Positions 28,612-37,526 of a DNA stretch of 64,000 nt are shown one piece after another; position 1 is the first letter of the stretch; each line of letters starts with the position of its first letter. Under the pieces are notes generated by a model. It searched no databases and was not told the origin of the DNA. It saw nothing but the letters and a program-made list of their open reading frames with translations. The DNA comes from Agrococcus sediminis (GTDB lineage: Bacteria > Actinomycetota > Actinomycetes > Actinomycetales > Microbacteriaceae), in assembly GCF_007923295.1 (NCBI RefSeq), contig NZ_VOIR01000011.1, positions 1-64,000 of the forward strand, in the 5' to 3' direction. A program made the translations under genes and the position numbers.

Positions 28612-29708
28612 ATGACAGATGGCAGGAGCGCGGTCGGCTCCGCGTTGGATGCGCTGCGCCAGAGGCTCGACCCTCTCCTCGCCGCTGGGCTGGCGGATTA
28701 GCTCGGAGGCTTGCCGTGGACTGCGCTGCTTGAGCAGCTCGACGCGCTCAAAGGACGCAAGCACCTGCGCCACGACGCCATGGATCTGCAGTCTCAGCTC
28801 CGACTGATGACGGAGCGGCTAGGCAACCTCGGATACCCCGCGAACGAAACGCGTCAAGGCTCGCCGGAGAGTTGCGCGTGGTCAGGAACGGCTGGGCGCG
28901 CGGACGCGAGTTCGATGTGAAGGAAACCTGGCGAGCGCTCGACTATGGAGTTCGACTTCTCGACACACTCGGCGATACGCATGGAGCCGACGTGCTGGCG
29001 CTGCAGCGAGACCGATGGTGGGGTGGATGCGACGTCGAACCGGCGACCGTCGACCGCGTAACCACTCCGATTCGACTTGACGTCACCGGCGACTCCGACG
29101 AACTGACCCATCCGGCGCGGCCCGGACCAGCACCCCGGTTCGCGGTCTCGCCTGCATCCAGCCAAGACGCTGCGGCGGCTGCGGACACAATCTTGACGGG
29201 CGGTGGTGAACCACTGCCTTACGAGCCGTGGGCCGTAGTGGAAGTCGGAGACCCCAGCGTTCTCGACTCACTGCGGCATCGAGCGTCGAAGGAAGCGGTA
29301 CGCGCGGTCATCGGCGAGATCGTCGAGTTCGAAGGTCCCACCTCGCTGCGGCGGCTCGTCTGGCTCGTCGCGCGTTCGTTCGGCGTGCGGCGTCTCCATC
29401 GTGATCGCGAACGGCAGCTCGAGCACCAGGTCAAGCAGAGTGGCGTCGCAGTGGACGCTGACAGCTTTGTGTGGCCGAGCACACTAAACCGTGAGGCGTG
29501 GAGCGGGTACCGTCCCACACCCCCTGGGGTTGATCGCCCTCTCCCGGACGTCAGCCCGCTTGAGATCGCCAACGTGGTTCGTTACTTGGCAAAGAGCGCT
29601 AGTGCCTCGGATATGGAGAGCGCGATGCTTTCGACCTTTCGCGTCAAGCGCCGAGGTCAGCAGGTGGCAGCGCAACTCGATCGCGCGAAGGCTCTCCTGG
29701 AGAGCTGA
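28612..29708 (+). pseudogene. Disrupted Swt1-type HEPN / DUF3320 gene
   Basis: Translation begins at ATG 28612 (AGGA upstream) with an alpha-helical start (ALDALRQRLDP). It hits an in-frame TAG at 28699-28701, then continues in the same frame with LGGLPWTALLEQLDALKG. A frameshift near 28850-28858 moves the coding sense to the frame of SRLAGELRVVRNGWARG, a Swt1-HEPN hallmark (R..R N.W A). The frame then stays open to 29708 and ends in a DUF3320 domain (FVWPSTLNREAW...PLEIANVVRYL), homologous to the C-terminus of the giant helicase at 12433-18738. Two lesions indicate a decayed effector, unless they are sequencing errors. HEPN domains of immune loci are typically RNases. Confidence 0.8.
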
Positions 29709-29819
29709 GTGCGGCTACGACCACGAACCGAGGTGTCTTCGTTGCGGCGCGCAAGACGGATTCGGGCAGCGAGACCGGGCGTCTGATGGCCCAACGCGCT
29801 AGCCGGAAGGCCTTCATGC

Positions 29820-29841
29820 TAATGACGTACTCTCGAAGAGT
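29820..29841 (+). promoter_or_regulatory. Extended -10 and palindrome before second DUF262 gene
   Basis: TGcTAATGA (TG at 29817-29818, -10 hexamer 29820-29825) resembles an extended -10. ACTCT-cga-AGAGT (29829-29841) lies at the expected transcription start, 33 nt before the ATG at 29874. It is a candidate operator; no cognate regulator is identified. Confidence 0.4.
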
Positions 29842-29873
29842 TATTGACCTGCATTGCCGGACGAAGGACCCCG

Positions 29874-31667
29874 ATGACGCACACCGTTACACAGCATTCG
29901 ATCAACACGATCCTCAGCTGGGTGCAAGGTGGACAGGTCGCGATCCCTGAGATCCAGCGACCATTCGTATGGAACTCGACAAAGGTTCGCGATCTCATCG
30001 ACTCTCTCTACCGCGGATACCCGGTCGGCTTCCTCATCACCTGGAACACCCACGACGTCCGGCTCAAGGACGGGAGCAGTCCCGTCGCGAGACAGATCCT
30101 GATCGACGGGCAGCAGCGTGTGACAGCCTTGACCACCGCACTTGTCGGGCTTCCGGTCGTCGATAAGAACTACGCACGGCGCCGAATGCAGATAGCCTTC
30201 AATCCGCTTGAGGAGCGTTTCGAGACTTTCACCCCTGTGATGCGGAATGATCCCGCCTGGATCAAAGACGTCGCCGAGATGATGTCCCCCACGGCACCGC
30301 TCACGCTCGTGCCGGAGTATCTTGCGGCGAACCCCGGCGTAGACCAGAACCTCACGATCGCCCGGATCGCACGCCTTCTGGAGGTCAAGAACCGTCAGGT
30401 CGGGGTCATCAATCTGGACGCCGCGCTCGACATCGAGACAGTCTCAGAGATTTTCGTCCGCATCAACTCGAGCGGGGCCAGACTCACGCCGGCGGATTTT
30501 GCGATGAGCCGCATAGCTTCGTACGGCGAGCGCGGATCGCGCCTTCGTAAGCAGATCGACTATTTCAGCCATCTCGCTGAAGCCCCGGCCGCGGCCGATC
30601 TCCTCGAGAGTAACGACCCGGAGTTCGCCGCGAGTCCAGAGTTTCGCCGAATCGCGTGGCTTCGGAGCGACTCGAGCGACCTGTACGACCCGAAGTACCA
30701 GGACATCCTCAGGGTCGCCGGTCTCGTCGGATTCCATCGGGGTCGGATGTCCGCGGTCGTCAGTGCCCTCTCGGGAACCGACCCTGCGACGAAGAAGGTT
30801 CGCACCGGGCTTGCCGACGAATCGTTCGACCGGCTGGATGCCGCCCTCACTGCGTTCTCGAATGAGCACGACTTCAAGCACTTCCGCATGGTGCTCGCCT
30901 CCGCTGGCTACACCTCGGCAGGACTGCTCACCTCGACCAACGCTGTGAACTTTGCCTACGCGCTTTACCTTATTCTTCGCCGAGATCGGCTCCCGCATCC
31001 CACAATCCAGAGCATCGTGCGCAGATGGTTCGTCATGTCCATGCTCACAGGACGGTCCTCAGGCTCGTTCGAGACGCAGTGGGAGTTGGACTTGCGCCGC
31101 ATTGACGAGATCGGCGCAGAGGCGCACCTGGATTCCATCGAACGCAGTGAGCTCAGCGACGGTTTCTGGACCGAAGCGATGCCGCTTAATATGCAGACGT
31201 CGAGCACTCGAAGCCCATTTTTCACGGCTTTTCTCGCCGCGCAGATCCGCGACGGCAGCACCGGATTCCTATCGGATAGCGTGTCGGTCGCAAGCATGTT
31301 GGGCGATACTGGCCAGGGTGATATCCACCACCTATTTCCGAAGGCTTACCTGACATCCAGCGGAATCAACGATCGGACACTCCTCAACCAGGTTGCAAAC
31401 TATGTGGTCACCGAGACACCGGTGAACATACGGATCGGCGAACTCTCCCCTTCGGCCTACATGGAGCGGGTGGTCGCTCAACTCGAAACCGAAACGCCCG
31501 ACATCGGGGCGATCAGATCTCGTGAGCAACTCGACCACAACTTCCGCGCCAACGCCGTGCCTCTAGAACTAGCCGAGTTCGGGGCCGACCGGTACTTGGA
31601 GTTTCTCGAACTGCGGCGGCGCACGATGGCTGATCGCGTGCGCGGCTTCTACGAGTCGCTGCGTTAA
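29874..31667 (+). CDS. DUF262/HNH nuclease (GmrSD-like, second type)
   Basis: The 597-residue protein carries an N-terminal DUF262 domain: IPEIQRPFVWN near 23 and ILIDGQQRVTALT near 73. The C-terminal HNH-type domain has GDIHHLFPKAYL (~480) and a downstream asparagine segment (LNQVANYVVTETPVN). It differs clearly from the other DUF262 protein in the window (5636-7978) in length and in spacing between domains. Predicted role: restriction of foreign, possibly modified, DNA. ATG 29874 is chosen over an upstream frame start at 29844 because GAAGGA precedes it at good spacing. Start-adjacent palindromic control is possible. Confidence 0.85.
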   Translation: MTHTVTQHSINTILSWVQGGQVAIPEIQRPFVWNSTKVRDLIDSLYRGYPVGFLITWNTHDVRLKDGSSPVARQILIDGQQRVTALTTALVGLPVVDKNYARRRMQIAFNPLEERFETFTPVMRNDPAWIKDVAEMMSPTAPLTLVPEYLAANPGVDQNLTIARIARLLEVKNRQVGVINLDAALDIETVSEIFVRINSSGARLTPADFAMSRIASYGERGSRLRKQIDYFSHLAEAPAAADLLESNDPEFAASPEFRRIAWLRSDSSDLYDPKYQDILRVAGLVGFHRGRMSAVVSALSGTDPATKKVRTGLADESFDRLDAALTAFSNEHDFKHFRMVLASAGYTSAGLLTSTNAVNFAYALYLILRRDRLPHPTIQSIVRRWFVMSMLTGRSSGSFETQWELDLRRIDEIGAEAHLDSIERSELSDGFWTEAMPLNMQTSSTRSPFFTAFLAAQIRDGSTGFLSDSVSVASMLGDTGQGDIHHLFPKAYLTSSGINDRTLLNQVANYVVTETPVNIRIGELSPSAYMERVVAQLETETPDIGAIRSREQLDHNFRANAVPLELAEFGADRYLEFLELRRRTMADRVRGFYESLR

Positions 31668-31675
31668 GCACAGGC

Positions 31676-31698
31676 GGCCCCTCCCGTTGCGGGGGCCC
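31676..31698. terminator. GC-rich hairpin after DUF262 gene
   Basis: A stem built from GGCC/GGCC and CCCG/CGGG with a TTG loop and a small bulge lies 9 nt after the stop at 31667. There is no T-run, so termination is uncertain. The rest of 31699-31949 holds a short GCCCT/AGGGC hairpin but no gene. Confidence 0.35.
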
Positions 31699-31949
31699 GA
31701 AACGGCGCTCGTCGCGTTCGAACCCCGGGCCGGGTGCAGGGCGAGAGCGGTGAGCGCTGGCGCGCTAGCACCAAGGGTCGTGCGGGCAGTGATCCGCGCG
31801 CCCTTAAGAGGGCTCAACCCCTCCGGTCACACCATGTCAGTGCCCCCCTCTAGCTTTCGTCACAAGCCGAGATGTCCTCAGCATCGACGCCCATCTCTCC
31901 CACCGACTGCCCTGGCCGGCGGGTTCACCCTTGTCACGAGAGAGACACC

Positions 31950-33101
31950 ATGTCCACCTCCCTCCCCCCGCAGGGCTACGGCGCTTCGCCGCAGCAGCCT
32001 GCCCCGCACGTCCCTCCGACGGGCTACGCGCCCGCGCCGGGCACCGCATCCGCCCCGCAGTACAACGGAGCACCGCAGTACGGCGGCGCCCCGCAGTTCG
32101 GCTCCGCGTTCCAGCCGCCGCAGAAGAGCTTCCTCGTCACGTGGCTGCTCTCGCTGATCATCGGCGTGCTCGGCGCCGACCGGTTCTACCTCGGCAAGAT
32201 CGGCACCGGCATCGCAAAGCTGCTCACCGTCGGCGGCTTCGGCATCTGGTGGCTGGTCGACCTGATCATCACCCTCACCGGCAACCAGACCGACAAGCAG
32301 CGCCGCCCGCTCGCCGGCTACGACCAGCACAAGAAGGTGGCCTGGATCGTCTCAGCGATCTGGGTCGTGCTCAGCATGGTCTTCGGCGCGATCAACGGCG
32401 CGGCCACCGCCGGGCGGGTGACGGATGCCGCTCCCGGTGTCACGCAGCCCGTGGCGGTCGAGGAGGAGACCGAAGTCGAGCCGGTGAACGCCGTGCCCGA
32501 GGCCACCGATGAGGCTGCACCGGAGGCGGAGCCGGTCGAGGAACCTGCTGGCGCGGGCGACTGGGCGAGCGACACGTTCGGCACGTTCGAGCCGCTCATG
32601 CAGGAGGGCTCGGGCGACACGCTCATCGAGCTGCCTGCGAGCGCCGGCTTCGTCACCGCATCGCACAACGGGTCGGCGAACTTCATCGTGCAAGTGCTCG
32701 ACGCGAACAACGAGTCGACCGGCGAGCTGCTCGTCAACACGATCGGCGCGTACTCGGGCCAGACCGCGTTCGGGCTCAACGCCTTCGGCGAGGGTGCTCG
32801 CCTGCAGGTGACCGCGGATGGCGCGTGGAGCCTCACCATCGCGCCGCTGGCCGACGCGCCCGAGCTGGCCCCGAGCGGCTCCGGGGATGGTGTCTTCCTC
32901 TATGCCGGGGACGCCGGCGCGCTCGCAATCACGCACGACGGGCAGGGCAACTTCATCGTCATGGAGCACAACGACTCCATGTTCTCGATGGGGCTGCTCG
33001 TCAACGAGATCGGCTCGTACTCGGGCACGGTGCCGCTGAGCGCCGGCCCGTCAGTCGTGACCGTCATGGCCGACGGCGCGTGGACGCTGTCGCAGCAGTA
33101 G
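31950..33101 (+). CDS. TM2-domain membrane protein with duplicated C-terminal beta module
   Basis: The 383-residue protein has a Q/P/Y/G-rich N-terminus (1-50), then a TM2 domain (~55-115) with two membrane helices around LGADRFYLGKIGTGIAKLL. A further hydrophobic helix (~135) and an acidic linker (~165-205) follow. The C-terminal half contains two copies of a ~75-residue module ending in VTADGAWSLTI and VMADGAWTLSQ; each has a GxANFIV / GQGNFIV core and LLVNxIGxYSG. TM2 proteins are common in actinobacterial envelopes; the duplicated module presumably lies outside the membrane. ATG 31950 is preferred over frame starts upstream. A strong terminator follows. Confidence 0.85.
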   Translation: MSTSLPPQGYGASPQQPAPHVPPTGYAPAPGTASAPQYNGAPQYGGAPQFGSAFQPPQKSFLVTWLLSLIIGVLGADRFYLGKIGTGIAKLLTVGGFGIWWLVDLIITLTGNQTDKQRRPLAGYDQHKKVAWIVSAIWVVLSMVFGAINGAATAGRVTDAAPGVTQPVAVEEETEVEPVNAVPEATDEAAPEAEPVEEPAGAGDWASDTFGTFEPLMQEGSGDTLIELPASAGFVTASHNGSANFIVQVLDANNESTGELLVNTIGAYSGQTAFGLNAFGEGARLQVTADGAWSLTIAPLADAPELAPSGSGDGVFLYAGDAGALAITHDGQGNFIVMEHNDSMFSMGLLVNEIGSYSGTVPLSAGPSVVTVMADGAWTLSQQ

Positions 33102-33112
33102 CGCGACCAAGC

Positions 33113-33146
33113 GGGCGGGCGTCGGGTGCACACCCGGCGCCCGCCC
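33113..33146. terminator. Bidirectional terminator between TM2 and nitrilase genes
   Basis: A 16-bp GC-rich stem (one G-T wobble) with a minimal CA centre is formed by GGGCGGGCGtCGGGTG and its inverted partner. It sits between convergent genes that stop at 33101 and 33179. Confidence 0.7.
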
Positions 33147-33178
33147 GTCATGCCGCGCGGCGGTGACCGCGCTCGGGC

Positions 33179-33976
33179 TCAGACGTCCCGCAAGTACGTG
33201 TTCAGCGCCCGCGCCCGCTCCAGCGCCTCCGGCGGCACTTCGAGCACCCCCAGCCCCGGCTCATCGCCGAGCAGCACCGCATTCCGCCCGAACGGCGTCG
33301 CGATGCACGAGCGGCCCGTGAACCCCGGCCCGCAGTGGTTCGCGTAGGCGACGACCACGCCGTTCTCGAGCGCGCGCGCCGGCACCTGCAGCGTCGACGT
33401 CTGCGTCGCCGAGTAGTGCCACGCCTCGCCCAACCCGGCGATGCCCTCCTCCACCGTCGGCACCGCCGTCGGCACGAGCAGCACGTCGGCGCCGGCAACA
33501 GCCAGAGCACGCGCGAACTCGGGGAACTCCACGTCGTAGCAGATGCCGACGCCCCACTCGAGGCCCTGCCACCCCACGACCGAGCCGTAGTCCGCGGCGG
33601 GCGTCATCCACTGCTGTTCGACCGGCCCGAAGAGATGGCGCTTGTGCACGCGCTGCAGCTCGCCGCCGTCGGCGTCGAACATCGAGGCGGCAATTCGGTG
33701 CGAGCCGTCAACAGAGTCGACGCTCGAGCCCACCAGCGCCACCCGATACCGCCCCGCGACCTCCGCGAGCGCCGCGCGCACAGCCTCGCCGTCATGCTTC
33801 CACGCGCGATCGGGTGCATAGCCGGTGGCGAAGAGCTCGGGCGTCACGACCACGTCGGCGCCCCGCGCCGCGGCCTCGGCGACGAGCCCAGACAGCGTCT
33901 CGAGGTTGCGATCCACGTCGTCGACGACGGCCGCCGCCTGCGCGACGGCGACGGTGCGGCTTGCCTGGGCGCTCAT
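33179..33976 (-). CDS. Nitrilase-superfamily carbon-nitrogen hydrolase
   Basis: The 265-residue enzyme has the full nitrilase triad: Glu47 (TPELFATGY), Lys112 (VHKRHLFG) and Cys146 (GICYDVEFPE). It hydrolyses a C-N bond, in an amide, nitrile or carbamoyl group; the substrate cannot be read from the sequence. It is divergent from a nucleobase permease operon with a palindromic operator between them. This suggests use of an imported nitrogen compound, such as a pyrimidine or hydantoin breakdown product. ATG 33976. Confidence 0.88.
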   Translation of the reverse strand: MSAQASRTVAVAQAAAVVDDVDRNLETLSGLVAEAAARGADVVVTPELFATGYAPDRAWKHDGEAVRAALAEVAGRYRVALVGSSVDSVDGSHRIAASMFDADGGELQRVHKRHLFGPVEQQWMTPAADYGSVVGWQGLEWGVGICYDVEFPEFARALAVAGADVLLVPTAVPTVEEGIAGLGEAWHYSATQTSTLQVPARALENGVVVAYANHCGPGFTGRSCIATPFGRNAVLLGDEPGLGVLEVPPEALERARALNTYLRDV

Positions 33977-34050
33977 GAGCCCATCCTCCCTGCTCGACGC
34001 GATCGAGGCATCCGCTGTTGACGAGCAGCACCAGCGTGCCGCATCATGAC

Positions 34051-34077
34051 GCTAAACCCAACTGGTTTTGGTTTAGC
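34051..34077. promoter_or_regulatory. Palindromic operator between nitrilase and permease operons
   Basis: GCTAAACC (34051-34058) and GGTTTAGC (34070-34077) are perfect inverted arms with an 11-nt spacer. The site lies centrally between the nitrilase start (33976) and the first gene of the permease operon (34119). The TetR regulator at 36889-37506 is the obvious candidate to bind it and control both directions. Confidence 0.6.
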
Positions 34078-34118
34078 GATCCGCGATCACGACCCCGAGC
34101 TCGGCGAAGGAGCCAGCC

Positions 34119-34355
34119 ATGACGTCACCCCGGCCCGACGCGCCCCAGGCGCCCGCCACCGACTTCCAGGAGGCGCTGCGCGCCCGCGGCACCGACTCGG
34201 CGATCGCCGCCGAGCTCGAGCGCCGCATCGAGCTCATCGAGCACGAGGAGTACGAGGATGCGTCGCGGCTGCCGCTCACGGCGCGCGAGGTCGTCGCCTA
34301 CGTCGGCGTGACGCTGGGCGCCATCGCGCTCGGCCTGCTGGTCGTCGTCCTGTGA
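34119..34355 (+). CDS. Small single-pass membrane protein of permease operon
   Basis: The 78-residue protein has an acidic/charged cytosolic-type N-terminus (~1-50) and one C-terminal membrane helix (VVAYVGVTLGAIALGLLVVV). GAAGGAG precedes ATG 34119, and its stop overlaps the GTG start of the permease. It may be a small accessory subunit of the transporter. I know no named family. Confidence 0.8.
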   Translation: MTSPRPDAPQAPATDFQEALRARGTDSAIAAELERRIELIEHEEYEDASRLPLTAREVVAYVGVTLGAIALGLLVVVL

Positions 34356-35782
34356 GCGAGCGGAAGGCCCTGGCGGCCGACCCGATGCTCTCGAGCGAGC
34401 ACGTCTTCGGCACGTTCCCGCTGCTGAAGAAGGAGCGCACCTGGAGCGCGCTCGACTTCACCTGGGTCAACACCGCCCTCGCGATCGCGACCTGGGCGTT
34501 CCTCGTCGGCGGCTCCACGGCGCTGCTCGTCGGCTTCCAGGACGGCATCGCCGCGATGATCATCGGCAACGCGATCGGCCTGTGCTTCATGGTGCTCGCC
34601 TCGGTCGTCGCCTCGCAGCGCTGGGGCAGCGAGCAGTACCTGCTGCTGCGCGGCGCCTTCGGCGTCGTCGGCGTCGGCGCGCTGGTCTTCACCGTCATCC
34701 TCATCACCGAGATGGGCTGGTCGTCGCTGCTCGCCGTCATGGCCGGCCGCGCCACGAGCCAGGTCGTCTCGACCATGGCCGGCGCCGATCTCGGCCAGTA
34801 CGGCCCGGTCGTCACGATCGGCGGCCTCATCGCGATCGCGATCGCCTGGTGGGTGCTCTCCCGCGGCCCCGTCACGATCGGCCGCTTCAACGCGATCATC
34901 GCGCCCGGGCTCGCCGTGATCACCATCGTGATGATGGTCTTCCTCGTCATCAACACCTCGTGGGACGCGCTCTTCGCCGCCTCCCCCATCGCGCCGTTCG
35001 ACGACGCGACGCTCAACTTCATGGTCGCCGTCGAGTTCAACGTCGGCGTGGGCGTCTCCTGGTACCCGGTGATGGGCTCGCTCGCCCGCATGACCCGCTC
35101 GCGCAAGGCGGCCGTCTGGCCCGCCTACGGCGGCCTCCTCATCGCCACGCTCGTCGCGCAGATCGTCGGCATGGCCGCGGCGCTCACGCTCGGCGACTCC
35201 GACCCGACCGTCTGGATGGTGCCGTTCGGCGGCGCCGTGCTCGGCGTCGCGGTGCTCATCTTCATCGCCTTCGCCAACATCACGTCGATGTCGTCGATCG
35301 TCTACTCGACGATCCTCGCGATCCGGCAGTCGTCGGGCGGCCTCCTGGCCCGCGTGCCCTGGAAGGTGCTCACCGCATCCTTCTTCATCCTCCCCGCGAT
35401 CATGACCTTCTTCCCGCAGTTCATGTACGAGCAGTTCATGATCTTCGTCTCGGTCTCGGGCGCCTTCCTCACGGCGGTCTGCGGCATCGCGCTCGCCGAC
35501 TACTTCGTGCTGCGCAAGCAGCGCATCGACCTGCGCGAGATGCACCTGGGCCAGCAGGGCACGCTCTACGCCTACCCGGCGGGCATCAACTGGGCCGGCA
35601 TCATCGCGCTCGTCGCCGGCGCCGCGTTCTACCTGTGGCTCTACAACCCGATCACGCTCGAGACGCAGGCCGTCTTCTCGGTGATCACCGCATCCCTGCC
35701 CGCCGCCATCGTCGCCGCGCTCGTCTATCTCGGCCTGTCGGCCGTGCTGCACCGCGGCCGCGCCATGGTGGGGGCGCGCTGA
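34352..35782 (+). CDS. NCS1-family nucleobase:cation symporter
   Basis: The 476-residue polytopic membrane protein (about 12 helices) resembles NCS1 cytosine/purine/allantoin permeases. It has an N-terminal ERTWSALDFTWVN segment, SQVVSTMAGADLGQYG in the middle and a SWYPVMGSLARM loop. It would import a nucleobase or hydantoin-like compound with a cation. Start GTG 34352 overlaps the upstream small gene (GTGA); the longer frame from 34046 runs through the upstream gene and is rejected. The stop overlaps the next ATG (TGATG). Confidence 0.88.
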   Translation: MSERKALAADPMLSSEHVFGTFPLLKKERTWSALDFTWVNTALAIATWAFLVGGSTALLVGFQDGIAAMIIGNAIGLCFMVLASVVASQRWGSEQYLLLRGAFGVVGVGALVFTVILITEMGWSSLLAVMAGRATSQVVSTMAGADLGQYGPVVTIGGLIAIAIAWWVLSRGPVTIGRFNAIIAPGLAVITIVMMVFLVINTSWDALFAASPIAPFDDATLNFMVAVEFNVGVGVSWYPVMGSLARMTRSRKAAVWPAYGGLLIATLVAQIVGMAAALTLGDSDPTVWMVPFGGAVLGVAVLIFIAFANITSMSSIVYSTILAIRQSSGGLLARVPWKVLTASFFILPAIMTFFPQFMYEQFMIFVSVSGAFLTAVCGIALADYFVLRKQRIDLREMHLGQQGTLYAYPAGINWAGIIALVAGAAFYLWLYNPITLETQAVFSVITASLPAAIVAALVYLGLSAVLHRGRAMVGAR

Positions 35783-36873
35783 TGGCGACGACGCGAGCGG
35801 CGGTCTACGACGGGGATGCGCGCCTGACGGTCAGGGACGTCGAGCTGCGGGAGCCGGGGCGCGGCGAGGTGCTCGTGCGCATCGGCGCCTCGGGCGTCTG
35901 CGGCTCCGACCGGCACGTGCTCGACGGCGACTGGCAGATGCCGCAGCCGACGATCATGGGCCACGAGGGCGCGGGCGTCGTCGAGGCGGTCGGCCCCGGC
36001 GTGCGCTCGCTCGAGCCCGGCGACCACGTGATCATGACGTGGTTCTACCCCTGCGGCACGTGCTCGGCCTGCCGCCAGGGCCGCACCTGGGTGTGCACGG
36101 GCTCCCGCTCGGAGGAGTGCCTGCTGCCCGACGGCTCGACGCCGATGCAGCTCGACGGCGCCGTGGCCTACCCGTACCTCGCGGTCGGCTCGATGAGCGA
36201 GCGCGTCGTGGTCGCCGAGCAGGCGGCCGTGCGGGTGCCGAAGGAGCTGCCGTTCGACGTGGCCGCGCTCATCGGCTGCTCGATCGCCACCGGCGTCGGC
36301 GCGGTCGTCAACGACGCCGAGGTGAAGCCCGGCCGCTCGGCGCTCGTCATCGGCGCGGGCGGCGTGGGCCTCAGCATCATCATGGGCCTGAAGCTCGCGG
36401 GCGCGAGCCCGATCATCGCCGCCGACGTCACCGACGAGTCGCTCGAGCTCGCGCGCCAGTTCGGCGCGACGCACACGGTGCCGTCGGGGGCGGATCTCGC
36501 GGAGCAGGTGCGGTCGATCGTGCCGGACGGGGTGGATGTCGCCTTCGAGGCCATCGGCCGGCCGGAGACCATCGCGCTCATGCCCGCGGCTCTCCAGCGC
36601 GGCGGCGCCGCCGTGATCGTCGGCCTCCCGCCGCAGGACCGGCCCGTGCCGATCGACGCGCTCGCGCTCGCCGAGGAGGGCAAGTCGCTGCTCGGCTCGA
36701 ACTACGGCTCGACGGTACCGGCGCGCGACTTCCCGATGCTCGGCTGGCTCTACCTCGACGGCAAGCTGCCCATCGACGAGCTCATCACCAACCGGTGCTC
36801 GCTCGACGAGGTCAACGACGCCTTCGACCTCATGCGCTCCGGCGCGCGGGGGCGCAGCGTCATCGTCTTCTGA
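35782..36873 (+). CDS. Zinc-dependent medium-chain alcohol dehydrogenase
   Basis: The 363-residue MDR enzyme carries catalytic-zinc ligands Cys40 (VCGSD) and His61-Glu62 (GHEGAG), structural-zinc cysteines in CGTCSACRQGRTWVC (~91-105) and the Rossmann motif GAGGVGLS. The class resembles NAD-linked alcohol or thiol-formaldehyde dehydrogenases. It is translationally coupled to the permease (TGATG), so it probably oxidises an alcohol or aldehyde arising from the transported compound. The substrate is unknown. Confidence 0.88.
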   Translation: MATTRAAVYDGDARLTVRDVELREPGRGEVLVRIGASGVCGSDRHVLDGDWQMPQPTIMGHEGAGVVEAVGPGVRSLEPGDHVIMTWFYPCGTCSACRQGRTWVCTGSRSEECLLPDGSTPMQLDGAVAYPYLAVGSMSERVVVAEQAAVRVPKELPFDVAALIGCSIATGVGAVVNDAEVKPGRSALVIGAGGVGLSIIMGLKLAGASPIIAADVTDESLELARQFGATHTVPSGADLAEQVRSIVPDGVDVAFEAIGRPETIALMPAALQRGGAAVIVGLPPQDRPVPIDALALAEEGKSLLGSNYGSTVPARDFPMLGWLYLDGKLPIDELITNRCSLDEVNDAFDLMRSGARGRSVIVF

Positions 36874-36888
36874 TGCCACGCTGAACCG

Positions 36889-37506
36889 ATGGCCAGACCG
36901 AAGCACAACATCCTCTCCCCCGGGTCGATCGCGCGGGCCGCGCTGCGGCAGGTGGCGGCGAACGGCGACTTCACCATCCCCGGCATCGCCAAGGTGCTGG
37001 GCGTGCACCCGTCGTCGCTCTACCACCACCTGCCCGGCGGGCGCCTCGCGATCGTGCACCGCATGCGCGAGGAGCTCTACGCCGGCGTCGACCTCGCACC
37101 GCTGCTCGACCCCACGGTCGCACCGCTCGACCGGCTCGCGCGCTGGATGCGGTCGTACCGGGATGCGACGGCCCAGGTGCCGACGGTCGTGCCGGTGCTG
37201 GTGGGGGCGCCGGTGGAGGACGCCCGCACCCTCGAGATCTACGAAGCGCTCTTCGTGATCCTGCGGGATGCGGGGGTGCCGGAGGAGGAGCGCGTCGCGT
37301 TCTCGGCGATGATCGACGCGGTCGTGCTGGGCTCGGCCGTCGACGCGGCGTCGCCGTCGCCGCTGTGGCGCATCGAGGGGCACGAGGTGCCGGAGCTGCG
37401 GGCCGCCGCGGCGCGGGGCGACGACGCGGGGCGTGCTGCGGCCGGGTTCGAGTTGGCGGTGGCGACCGTGGTGGATGCGGTGGGGCGGAGCGCGGCGGGG
37501 CGCTGA
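36889..37506 (+). CDS. TetR-family transcriptional regulator
   Basis: The 205-residue protein has a TetR helix-turn-helix at ~12-55 (FTIPGIAKVLGVHPSSLYHHL) and a helical ligand-binding C-terminal domain. It is the last gene of the permease/alcohol dehydrogenase operon, 15 nt after the dehydrogenase stop. Its likely operator is the 27-bp palindrome at 34051-34077. ATG 36889; weak Shine-Dalgarno. Confidence 0.88.
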   Translation: MARPKHNILSPGSIARAALRQVAANGDFTIPGIAKVLGVHPSSLYHHLPGGRLAIVHRMREELYAGVDLAPLLDPTVAPLDRLARWMRSYRDATAQVPTVVPVLVGAPVEDARTLEIYEALFVILRDAGVPEEERVAFSAMIDAVVLGSAVDAASPSPLWRIEGHEVPELRAAAARGDDAGRAAAGFELAVATVVDAVGRSAAGR

Positions 37507-37526
37507 CCGCCGTTGGCCTCCGGTCG

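Noticed and set aside
31699-31760. tRNA remnant or attachment site around GTTCGAACCCC
   Set aside because: The T-arm-like word lacks a pairing stem, and no other tRNA arms are present on either strand.
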